From: Syntrophomonas zehnderi OL-4
GTDB lineage: Bacteria > Bacillota > Syntrophomonadia > Syntrophomonadales > Syntrophomonadaceae
Length of the DNA stretch: 64,000 nt
Direction: 5' to 3'
Assembly: GCF_000983115.1 (NCBI RefSeq)
Contig: NZ_CGIH01000002.1
Location: forward strand, 1-64,000
The position numbers were made by a program, and so were the translations under genes. A model generated the notes under the pieces. It saw only the letters and a program-made list of their open reading frames with translations, was not told where the DNA came from and did not search any database. How positions within the stretch are numbered: the stretch's first letter is position 1; each line of letters opens with the position of its first letter. This document shows, in pieces, positions 43,897 to 51,419 of the stretch.

Positions 43897-44463
43897 TTAG
43901 CTTTCATTGGCAATTCCTTTCACCTTGCAGCGGTACTCATAGATTTGCTCCAACTCCATTTTATACCTGAGCATGACCTTATCAGCAAAAGCATCAATAT
44001 CTACAATCCCCAGTTCACGCAGTCCGGCAGTTTTAACCGGAGTACCTTCTGTTTCAATATTCAAGCCGACATGGATAAGGGTGGAAACCAATGAACGGGT
44101 GGCAATTGATACCGACAGTTTGCCCCGATTCACATACAGGTCGTCACCCATGCGTTGTACCGGGATTTCAAATTGCTCTAGTTCCTCCTTGATAACTACC
44201 ATAAATAAACGTTGCCGGTAGCCTGCCAATTCCAAATCAGTGTCAAAGTGTTCAATGATAAAATTCAGCATCAGGGGTGAATAGATATCTTCTTTGACCT
44301 TGACATCGATCAAGTCTATCATTTTATCCAGACTAACCTTTACTTCCCCGCGAAATGCTACGGCGGCATCACCTAACAGCCCGAATTTTTTGTAAATCCA
44401 ATGAGCCTGGAGTTGACTGCCATCATAATTAATGGTTTCTTTATGCACGAGAGTCTTAAGCAT
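43897..44463 (-). CDS. DUF366 family protein
   Basis: 188 residues. The opening part (INYDGSQLQAHWIYKKFGLLGDAAVAFRGEV in part) is the hallmark of DUF366, a family of unknown function found mainly in thermophiles and Clostridia. Conserved polar positions near YDGSQL and HW could be catalytic, which is speculation. No membrane segment or signal. It is the first gene of the minus-strand run leading to lepB and surE, 72 bp before DUF4264, and is divergent from the CoA-transferase. Confidence 0.8.
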   Translation of the reverse strand: MLKTLVHKETINYDGSQLQAHWIYKKFGLLGDAAVAFRGEVKVSLDKMIDLIDVKVKEDIYSPLMLNFIIEHFDTDLELAGYRQRLFMVVIKEELEQFEIPVQRMGDDLYVNRGKLSVSIATRSLVSTLIHVGLNIETEGTPVKTAGLRELGIVDIDAFADKVMLRYKMELEQIYEYRCKVKGIANES

Positions 44464-44588
44464 TTCATATCCTCACTTTCATTTTAAAAGGTAAATAGAC
44501 CATATTAGATAAATATTAACATGTATTCTGGGTTATAAAAATCCCTACAGTTGTAAAGTTATATATTTTTATGTGCCTATGCCTTAAC

Positions 44589-44687
44589 AATTGCCTTACG
44601 ATTATTGCATAACTGCCAAATTTTGTTGCAGTTTTACATCATAATCGCTAAGCCCAGGATAACTTATCGGCAATCATTAAGGCAATT
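44589..44687. promoter_or_regulatory. Candidate upstream activator sites for the sigma-54 promoter
   Basis: AATTGCCTTA (44589-44598) recurs as its exact reverse complement at 44678-44687. Between them lies the dyad AACTGC-N11-GCAGTT (44611-44633). The centre of the dyad is about 240 bases upstream of the expected start of transcription, a usual distance for enhancer-binding activators. Confidence 0.4.
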
Positions 44688-44834
44688 TTGCATTTTTCAG
44701 TCTGCCTGACTTTTCGCCAGCCGACCGTCCAAATGACAACCATCTATATGCTAACTTCTCCAAATTCGTTATTTTCAAACCTCCTGCCTGGAAATGCCGT
44801 TTTTTTTTATGACGATGCTTATTTTTATATAACG

Positions 44835-44850
44835 TGGCACATTCATTGCA
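44835..44850 (+). promoter_or_regulatory. Sigma-54 (-24/-12) promoter of the CoA-transferase
   Basis: TGGCAC-ATTCA-TTGCA matches the sigma-54 consensus at every fixed position: GG at 44836-44837 and GC at 44848-44849 with ten bases between. Transcription would begin near 44861, about 107 bases before the start codon. A sigma-54 activator gene lies just past the CoA-transferase. Confidence 0.85.
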
Positions 44851-44967
44851 TTTATTTATGTGCAAACCGGTAATTATTTTTTAAAAGGGGGTGGTTCTGA
44901 TAATAACCAATAACAGGAGATGATTAAAAAATCCGCAGTTACAATGAAAAATTAAGGAGGGATGAAT

Positions 44968-46332
44968 GTGGATATGCCGCAAAGGTATATACAAGAATAT
45001 AAAAGCAAGCTTCGGAGTGCAGACGAAGCCGTCAAAGTTGTCAAATCCGGTGATTGGGTTGAATACGGGGAATTCGTTATGCAGGCCAAGGACTGCGATG
45101 CCGCATTGGCCCGGCGCAAAGATGAATTAGAAGACGTTAAGGTCAGAGCCGTATGTATTACCATGGTACCCGAAATAATCAAGGCTGATACCAGCCGTAA
45201 GCATTTTATCTTTAACGACTGGCATTTTTCCGGATTTTCCCGGGCAATTTACGGAAATAATCTGTGCAACTATGTGCCCCTTACCTATCACGAAGGCCCG
45301 GAGATGGTAGATCGTTATGTAGATTGTGACGTTGCCTTTGTCCTTACCGCCCCTATGGACAAAAACGGGTTCTTCAACCTGGGCACCTCTAACTCTATTA
45401 CGGCCCACTTGGCGCAAAAAGCCAAGTTTTTAATCGTTGAGGTAAACCAAAGTGTACCTGTATGCTTGGGGGGAAGCCGCGAATCGATTCATATTTCGGA
45501 TGTCGACTATATAGTGGAAAGCAAAACCAACCCGCCTCTTTTAAATCTGCCCGAAACCCCGGTAAATGAAGTTGACCGCCAGGTCGCATCTATAATAATG
45601 AAGGAGATGGAAGATGGTGCCTGTATCCAGTTAGGTATCGGAGCCATGCCTAATGCCGTTGGAGCCATGATTGCCCAATCGGATTTAAAAGATTTAGGCG
45701 TGCATACTGAAATGCTGGTTGACTCCTATGTAGATATGTACCAGGCTGGTTGTATAAACGGCAAACGTAAAACCATCGATGTTGGCAAGATGGTCTATAC
45801 ATTCGCTATGGGTACCAACAAGCTCTATGATTTCCTGGACAACAATCCAGCCTGTGCCAGTTATCCAGTCAATTACACCAATGATCCTTATATCATTGCC
45901 AGAAATGATAAGGTATTTGCCATTAATAATGCTATCGAAATTGACCTTTTTAGTCAGGTTGCATCCGAATCGACCGGAATCCGGCAAATATCCGGAACCG
46001 GCGGGCAGCTGGATTTTATTCATGCATCCTTTAAATCCAAGGGCGGTAAAGGCTTTATCTGTATGAGTTCCACCAAAACCAAATCAGACGGCAGTGTAGT
46101 CTCTCGCATTAGGCCTACCCTCTCTCCGGGTACGATAGTGACCGTTCCACGCTCCATCGTTTACTATGTTGTTACCGAATATGGTATCGCCTGCCTTAAA
46201 GCCAAATCAACCTGGGAAAGAGCCGAAGCCTTAATTAATATTGCTCACCCCGATTTTCGCGATGGCCTGATTAAAGAAGCGGAAGCCATGAAAATCTGGG
46301 TCAAGACCAATAAAATTGCATCAACACACTAG
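44968..46332 (+). CDS. Butyryl-CoA:acetate-type CoA-transferase
   Basis: 454 residues of the acetyl-CoA hydrolase/4-hydroxybutyrate CoA-transferase family. It would exchange CoA between butyrate (or another short acid) and acetyl-CoA, activating butyrate for beta-oxidation or making butyrate. Blocks: KSGDWVEYG, GFFNLGTSNS, IQLGIGAMPNAV, GVHTEMLVDS with the expected active-site Glu, SGTGGQLDFIHAS, and YGIACLKAKSTWERAEALI with HPDFRD. I prefer GTG at 44968, seven bases after AGGAGG; ATG 44962 is too close to that site. It is preceded by a sigma-54 promoter and followed by a hairpin. Butyrate as substrate is inferred from family likeness and the hbd gene in the window. Confidence 0.88.
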   Translation: MDMPQRYIQEYKSKLRSADEAVKVVKSGDWVEYGEFVMQAKDCDAALARRKDELEDVKVRAVCITMVPEIIKADTSRKHFIFNDWHFSGFSRAIYGNNLCNYVPLTYHEGPEMVDRYVDCDVAFVLTAPMDKNGFFNLGTSNSITAHLAQKAKFLIVEVNQSVPVCLGGSRESIHISDVDYIVESKTNPPLLNLPETPVNEVDRQVASIIMKEMEDGACIQLGIGAMPNAVGAMIAQSDLKDLGVHTEMLVDSYVDMYQAGCINGKRKTIDVGKMVYTFAMGTNKLYDFLDNNPACASYPVNYTNDPYIIARNDKVFAINNAIEIDLFSQVASESTGIRQISGTGGQLDFIHASFKSKGGKGFICMSSTKTKSDGSVVSRIRPTLSPGTIVTVPRSIVYYVVTEYGIACLKAKSTWERAEALINIAHPDFRDGLIKEAEAMKIWVKTNKIASTH

Positions 46333-46398
46333 AACTTGGATAGAGGAAGTTAACCAAGGTTGCCGGAAATTGAAATGGATACTAATGGTAGAATGGTT

Positions 46399-46440
46399 GC
46401 GGAATCCGGGGGTTTCTCCGGATTCCACAGCTGCTTATTT
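46399..46440. terminator. Bidirectional terminator between CoA-transferase and activator
   Basis: GGAATCCGG (46401-46409) pairs perfectly with CCGGATTCC (46418-46426). Plus-strand reading continues ACAGCTGCTTATTTTAA. It separates two convergent genes. Confidence 0.65.
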
Positions 46441-48548
46441 TAACCCTGGCCTGCTTCTACTTCCAGCCTCATTCCATATTTGTGGGCTTTACGGGATATG
46501 GTGGAAGGGTTGACTTCCAGTATCTCGGCAGCTTTATGGCAGGAATTGACTAACGTAAACGTTCTCTCCAACAGCAGCTTTTCAACGGTTTCTACCGCCG
46601 CCTTCAGGGGGATAATTTGATTGACAATGATGGGTTGTTCATGATTAATCTTGTCATGCTGTTCCAGCATTATACTGGTCGGCAGATTTTTTAGCCTTAT
46701 TAAATCAGGTCCGGTAGTAACAACCAGCCTTTCCACCAAGTTTTCCAATTGGCGAATATTACCGGGCCAATCATATTTAAGCAGGACGTCAATTATATCC
46801 GGATCCAGGCTTTTATTAAGTCCATAACGCCGATTATATTTATTAATAAAGTAGTGGGCTAATAGGGGAATATCTTCCCGCCTCTCCCTTAACGAGGGAA
46901 TACGCAGGGGGATCACATTTAAGCGGTAGAATAGATCTTCCCGGAACTGGCCCTGGCGGATCATGTTTTCCAGGTCCTGATTCGTTACCGCAATAATTCT
47001 TACATCCACCTTTATAGGCCTGGTTCCGCCTATACGGATAATCTCACGCTCCTGTATCACCCGCAGTAATTTCACCTGCAAATGAATCGGCACGTCACCT
47101 ATCTCATCCAACAAAAGCGTACCTTCATGCGCCAGTTCAAAGATTCCCGGTTTGCCGCCTTTGCGGGCTCCGGTAAAAGCACCCGCTTCATATCCAAAAA
47201 GCTCTGATTCCAAAAGGTTTTCCGGTATGGCCGCACAGTTTAATTTTATATAGGGTCCGTTTTTGCGATGGCTGTTTTCATGAATTATTTCCGCAATCAA
47301 TTCTTTGCCTACCCCGGACTCACCAGTAATTAAAACGGTCGAATCTACTTCGGCGACCTTTACCGCCTGATACACCAATCTTTCCATATGTTGATCCTTA
47401 AAGACCAGATTCCCGGAAAGCTTGATTTTCATCTGGTTCATCTGAAACTCGAAATGATTTTTTAGCTCCTCCAATTGTTCAATCTTTTGCTTGAGCCGAT
47501 TAAGTTCACTTATATCGCGCACATTAGTTACAATCCTGCAGATATCGCCATTCTCGTCAAATACAGGTGTGGCGCTGACCAGCAGAAGTTTTCCGGTTAT
47601 GGTGGTAAGACTGGTGGTGACCGGCATCTTCTTTTCCAGTACCATTAAACTGGCAGAACGTGATAAAATACCGGTATCTACCAGTTCGCTCATGTTTTTA
47701 TTGAGAAGCTCATTTTCACCCAGATCCGTAATCCGTTTAATAGCTTTGTTTATCCGAATGGTCATTCCGTTGCCATCGGTAATATATAACCCATCAAAAG
47801 ATGAATCAATGATAGCATCCATTTCCGCATTCAGTTCCTTAACATATTCCAATTCCCGCGATACCTTTTCAAGTTCTGAGACATCATACAGAACAGCTAC
47901 AGCTCCAATAATCTCGTTGTTTTTAATGATAGGAGCACGATTGGTAATGGTGGTCATCGACCCGATCTTCAAACGGACACCGTATTCACTTTCTCCTGTT
48001 CTTACAATTTTGAGCAAATCGCTTTCCGGGATAATTTCATTAATAAATTTGCCCAGCACCACCTTGCTGTTAAGATTGGTCATCTTCTCTGCAGCCTGAT
48101 TCCAAATAACGATACTTCCCTGCTTGTCAATGGCGACGATGGGATTATAAGCAGAATTGATTACTGCTTCCATCTGTCCGGAAATCGTATCGATTATTTC
48201 ATTAAGAGCCACCATTATATCAGATTTAGTAAGCATACCTACTAATTCTCCGTTTTCTACTACCGGGTAACGGCCTGTTTTCATGATATCATTTTCCCTG
48301 ATGTCGCTATCCGGGCTGGTCGTAGCAACCTTCGTGGTCATCAGGTATTTTATTGCGGTTTGCGGATCAGTTCCTTCGGCTATGGAACGAATCAAATGGG
48401 TCTTGGTAAGGAGTCCGACTAGCTTGCCATTTTCCAAAACCGCTGCTCCATCAATTTTTTGTTTAAGAAACAGCTCGGCAGTTTCTTTAACCGTATTATC
48501 CGGCTTCAAAATATAGAGTTTCCGGCTCATAAAATTCTTGACCTGCAT
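46440..48548 (-). CDS. Sigma-54-dependent activator with two CBS and two PAS domains
   Basis: 702 residues. Order: CBS pair (about 5-115; DGAAVLENGKLVGLLTKTHL and YPVVENGELVGMLTKSDI), PAS 1 (about 122-228), PAS 2 (about 240-352), AAA+ domain (about 380-610) with Walker A GESGVGKE, the sigma-54-contacting loop GAFTGA, Walker B TLLLDEIGD and the arginine finger region FREDLFYRLNVI, then a C-terminal helix-turn-helix (about 660-698, CHKAAEILEVNPSTISRKAHKYG). CBS pairs usually bind adenine nucleotides; PAS domains bind small ligands or sense redox. It is convergent with the sigma-54-promoted CoA-transferase and is its likely regulator. The sensed signal is inferred, not shown. Confidence 0.92.
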   Translation of the reverse strand: MQVKNFMSRKLYILKPDNTVKETAELFLKQKIDGAAVLENGKLVGLLTKTHLIRSIAEGTDPQTAIKYLMTTKVATTSPDSDIRENDIMKTGRYPVVENGELVGMLTKSDIMVALNEIIDTISGQMEAVINSAYNPIVAIDKQGSIVIWNQAAEKMTNLNSKVVLGKFINEIIPESDLLKIVRTGESEYGVRLKIGSMTTITNRAPIIKNNEIIGAVAVLYDVSELEKVSRELEYVKELNAEMDAIIDSSFDGLYITDGNGMTIRINKAIKRITDLGENELLNKNMSELVDTGILSRSASLMVLEKKMPVTTSLTTITGKLLLVSATPVFDENGDICRIVTNVRDISELNRLKQKIEQLEELKNHFEFQMNQMKIKLSGNLVFKDQHMERLVYQAVKVAEVDSTVLITGESGVGKELIAEIIHENSHRKNGPYIKLNCAAIPENLLESELFGYEAGAFTGARKGGKPGIFELAHEGTLLLDEIGDVPIHLQVKLLRVIQEREIIRIGGTRPIKVDVRIIAVTNQDLENMIRQGQFREDLFYRLNVIPLRIPSLRERREDIPLLAHYFINKYNRRYGLNKSLDPDIIDVLLKYDWPGNIRQLENLVERLVVTTGPDLIRLKNLPTSIMLEQHDKINHEQPIIVNQIIPLKAAVETVEKLLLERTFTLVNSCHKAAEILEVNPSTISRKAHKYGMRLEVEAGQG

Positions 48549-48692
48549 TTATGCACCTCTCCCTTTTATGTTCATTCCATTTGATTTAGTCTATTTTACC
48601 ATTAATTGCTATTAGGTAATAACTTAGTCCAACCTGGTGAAAATAAAGGATTTAGAAACCAAATTTAGAATTTATTTATTGAGGTGATAATA

Positions 48693-49754
48693 ATGAATCA
48701 GGTAAATCCTTTTTATAACCGCAACTATACTTGCCCAGTCTGTCAGAAAAAATTTACTTCACTGTCTGTACGCAGTTCCGCTATTTATCTGGAAAAACGG
48801 GAATCAGATTTTCACTGTACTTATCGAAACATAAGCCCGCTTCATTACTCAATTATAGTTTGTCCGGCATGCAAATATGCCGCCTCCAACAATCTGTTTG
48901 CCAAAGAATTGCCTTTAACCATAGTTGAGCAATTAGCCTTGGCATTGGCGCAGCTGCCTTCTAATGACACCGATTTTAGTAAAGAGAGGGATCTGGATAT
49001 GGTTCTGGAGACCTTTAAAATGGCCATTCGTACTTCCCAATTAAAAAAATCCGAGCCGGGTGAACTTGCTGGACTGCTACTGGCTGCTGCCTGGATATGT
49101 CGGGAAGCTAACCATGAAGAATTGGAAAACACCTACCTGGCTGAGGCCTTAAAATACTACCTGCAGGCTTTTGAAAAATCATCCTCCCATATCGGCAATC
49201 TAACTGATATTCAGGCAGCCTACTTGATCGGCGAATTGCATTTGCGGCGCGGAAATTATAATGAAGCGGTCAACTGGTTTAACCGTACCATTGTTCATCC
49301 GAAAATAAAAACGAATCCGGCCATAGAAAAACAGGCCCGGGATCAATGGCAGGTCGCCAGAGAGCTAGCCCATCAACAAAAAGCTGCGGGCACGGCCGTA
49401 CAGCCGAATCAAACTAAATCAGCCCAAGACCATGTAACCGCCGATAATCACTCTAAAAATGATATAAATAAGACCAAGGAACCCTCTCCAACTGGTAATA
49501 GTTCCCCGCCGGCCCGCAACCGTTCTACTATGCAGATAATGGCAAACCTATATAATGATCAAATCGATTGGCTAAATCAGATCGTTAATCGGGGTTATGA
49601 CCATAGTAAGCATCTGGTCAACAAGGAACAGGTATTACGTTCTCTGTTGGATGCTTGCCAAGAATACCTGGAAGGCGAAATACCAACCCAATTCTCCAGC
49701 GAGACTGAGCTTAAAACCGTTTGGTTGGAACTGTTATCCTCCAAAAACAGTTAA
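48693..49754 (+). CDS. DUF2225 family protein
   Basis: 353 residues. N-terminal domain with metal-binding-like cysteine pairs, CPVCQKKF (about 14-21) and CPACKYAA (about 55-62), then a TPR-like helical region (about 75-230, IQAAYLIGELHLRRGNYNEAVNWFNRT), a polar Gln/Ser/Asn-rich linker (about 235-285) and a C-terminal helical piece. DUF2225 is widespread in Firmicutes with no known function. ATG at 48693 is six bases after GAGGTG; a GTG at 48684 lies inside that site. It is divergent from the sigma-54 activator. A short frame past the stop (to 49878) shows no supported gene. Confidence 0.82.
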   Translation: MNQVNPFYNRNYTCPVCQKKFTSLSVRSSAIYLEKRESDFHCTYRNISPLHYSIIVCPACKYAASNNLFAKELPLTIVEQLALALAQLPSNDTDFSKERDLDMVLETFKMAIRTSQLKKSEPGELAGLLLAAAWICREANHEELENTYLAEALKYYLQAFEKSSSHIGNLTDIQAAYLIGELHLRRGNYNEAVNWFNRTIVHPKIKTNPAIEKQARDQWQVARELAHQQKAAGTAVQPNQTKSAQDHVTADNHSKNDINKTKEPSPTGNSSPPARNRSTMQIMANLYNDQIDWLNQIVNRGYDHSKHLVNKEQVLRSLLDACQEYLEGEIPTQFSSETELKTVWLELLSSKNS

Positions 49755-49880
49755 CTGCGGATTTATAAGCTTGACGGAACGGCACGGGGCCGTATTGAAT
49801 GAGGGACAGCGGCTTTTAGGATATATCGCACGCCAATTACAGCTTCTTCAAATAATCTATGCAAAACTTAAAATATAAGA

Positions 49881-49924
49881 ACAAACGCCCAGGGCACCTT
49901 AAGCGGTACTCTGGGCGTTGTTTA
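49881..49924. terminator. Bidirectional terminator
   Basis: AACGCCCAG (49884-49892) pairs with CTGGGCGTT (49911-49919), with further partial pairing inside (CACC/GGTA). Flanks are AACA on one side and TGTTTACTT on the other. It serves the convergent DUF2225 gene and the export-module gene. Confidence 0.8.
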
Positions 49925-49925
49925 C

Positions 49926-51419
49926 TTATCTAAGTTCTTCGGTTTGGATTACAAACTGCACTTTGCCTGCTACATTGGCATCCTTGCCCATATAAGTATC
50001 AAAACGGTCAACTTTGGTTTCCATAACGCGTTTTTGGGCCTCGCCAATATGCAACTCATTAACGGATTGGTCAATTCCTGAACGAATTGAATTAATTCCT
50101 TGCTGACGGATCTGACCTATACCGCTATTTATTTTTTCAGCGGCCTGGCGGGAAGAGTTGGAGCCTTCGGCCACCTGCCCCAAGGCATTTTGGGCTGACT
50201 CCAATGAATTGCTGGTAACAGACATGGGCGGCAGTTTTTGACCATTTACTTCTCCGCCCTGCACCAGCGTGGTAAGCGTAGATTTTTGTTTCTCCAGACC
50301 AACCAGTAAAGGCTTAATAATACCTCCGACCGCTGGGTTGTCGGCATAGGCCTGTATACTTTCAATCATTTTACCGTTTATCAGCAAAGCGCCTTGAGCC
50401 AATTGTTCTTCGGCTTTATTAAGAGCTATTAATTGCCCAATTCCTGATTTGATTTTATTGACTGCGTCTGCTAACTTGCTTTGCCCGTCTGCCAGTTGTT
50501 TACTTCCGTCTTCAACCTGTTCCAGGGCTTGATCGAGTTGAGTTATTCCCTCACTTAACTCACTTAATTTGCTCTCCATGTCTATATCCGGCAAAGGCGG
50601 CATCTTAGGCTGAACCACCATATTAATAGCATCCATTTCGAAGTCCTTTGCCTGCATCGTCAAAACGGCCTCCGCCTCTGGATAAGGGAAGAGTACCCAG
50701 TTGACTTTCATCTTCTCCCCAACTACTGTTACCATACCTTCAGGTGCATCTACCTGACTAAATTTCTCGATGGGCAAATCTACTGAAACCATGGTCATTA
50801 GCGGTGTATACACTTCCCGCGTAGCATGCTGCACCTGTCCTGCATTGGTATAAGCCAGGGTTTCCTGACTTTTCATCTGGTTATCGATTTTTACTACTAT
50901 CTTCACTTCTCCTGATTTGCCAGGAAGTCGTTCCGGATTAACAGCTTTGCCATTTAAATAATATTGTATAGATGTTTTAATTGGCAGTGCCTGTTTGGTC
51001 TTCCCGGAATAATAGATGTCTTTTTGATCGCTGTTTAAATCAGACAATACTACCCCATCAGCTGATTTCTTCACCTTAAATGATCCGTTTAGTGCTTTTA
51101 TCTGCTCCAACTGCACTGGATCTTTTATGTTTTCGGGCACATTACCATCAAAATGGAACCAGCTAACCACGGTGGTGTCTTTTACTGCACCATCGGCATT
51201 AAGCTTGACATAAACGGTTTCGTTTTTACTAACATCTCCTTTGGCTTCTGCCGCAGCTTTGCTTTCCTGTCCGGATGTTCCCTTTTGGGCTAAAGCAACT
51301 TTTGGTTTTTCAGGTGTTTTATGAACTGTTTGAGCCAGCATCGGGGTGGTAAAAACCAGGCCGAGTACTGCAGCTATGGTAATAATAAAGGCGTATTTTT
51401 TATGAGATTGTTTTTTCAA
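49926..51419 (-). CDS. Exported coiled-coil protein with heptad L-x-x-G repeats (YhgE-like outer part)
   Basis: About 497 residues. An N-terminal hydrophobic segment (about 12-32, AFIITIAAVLGLVF) acts as signal or anchor. Residues about 60-270 form a beta-rich region; residues about 280-345 carry Leu-x-x-Gly heptads (LSELSEGITQLDQAL, SKQLADGQSKLADAV), the repeat seen in YhgE/Pip-like proteins and in proteins linked to MMPL exporters. I favour TTG at 51419 after GGAGGAGAAGGAA; ATG 51437 is an alternative. It overlaps the MMPL gene's end, so the two are coupled and should form one export system. Without the terminal ABC-2 helices of YhgE, it is probably a periplasm-side or wall-side partner. 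Confidence 0.75.
   Translation of the reverse strand: MKKQSHKKYAFIITIAAVLGLVFTTPMLAQTVHKTPEKPKVALAQKGTSGQESKAAAEAKGDVSKNETVYVKLNADGAVKDTTVVSWFHFDGNVPENIKDPVQLEQIKALNGSFKVKKSADGVVLSDLNSDQKDIYYSGKTKQALPIKTSIQYYLNGKAVNPERLPGKSGEVKIVVKIDNQMKSQETLAYTNAGQVQHATREVYTPLMTMVSVDLPIEKFSQVDAPEGMVTVVGEKMKVNWVLFPYPEAEAVLTMQAKDFEMDAINMVVQPKMPPLPDIDMESKLSELSEGITQLDQALEQVEDGSKQLADGQSKLADAVNKIKSGIGQLIALNKAEEQLAQGALLINGKMIESIQAYADNPAVGGIIKPLLVGLEKQKSTLTTLVQGGEVNGQKLPPMSVTSNSLESAQNALGQVAEGSNSSRQAAEKINSGIGQIRQQGINSIRSGIDQSVNELHIGEAQKRVMETKVDRFDTYMGKDANVAGKVQFVIQTEELR

Larger units (their letters stand above)
44464..44967. other. About 500-bp divergent regulatory region
   Basis: Between the DUF366 gene and the CoA-transferase. 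It contains a sigma-54 promoter (44835-44850), a 23-bp dyad (44611-44633) and an inverted pair of AATTGCCTTA boxes (44589-44598 and 44678-44687). The length is unusual for this compact window and fits distant activator binding plus DNA looping. No gene is supported in it. Confidence 0.65.

Noticed and set aside
47491-48099. Plus-strand 202-codon frame
   Set aside because: It is wholly antisense to the sigma-54 activator, whose domains are unmistakable. The frame is low in complexity, Ser/Leu-rich and has no ribosome site.
49755-49878. Possible small gene or frameshifted tail after the DUF2225 gene
   Set aside because: The frame has no start with a ribosome site and no similarity I recognise; the DUF2225 protein already has a complete length.
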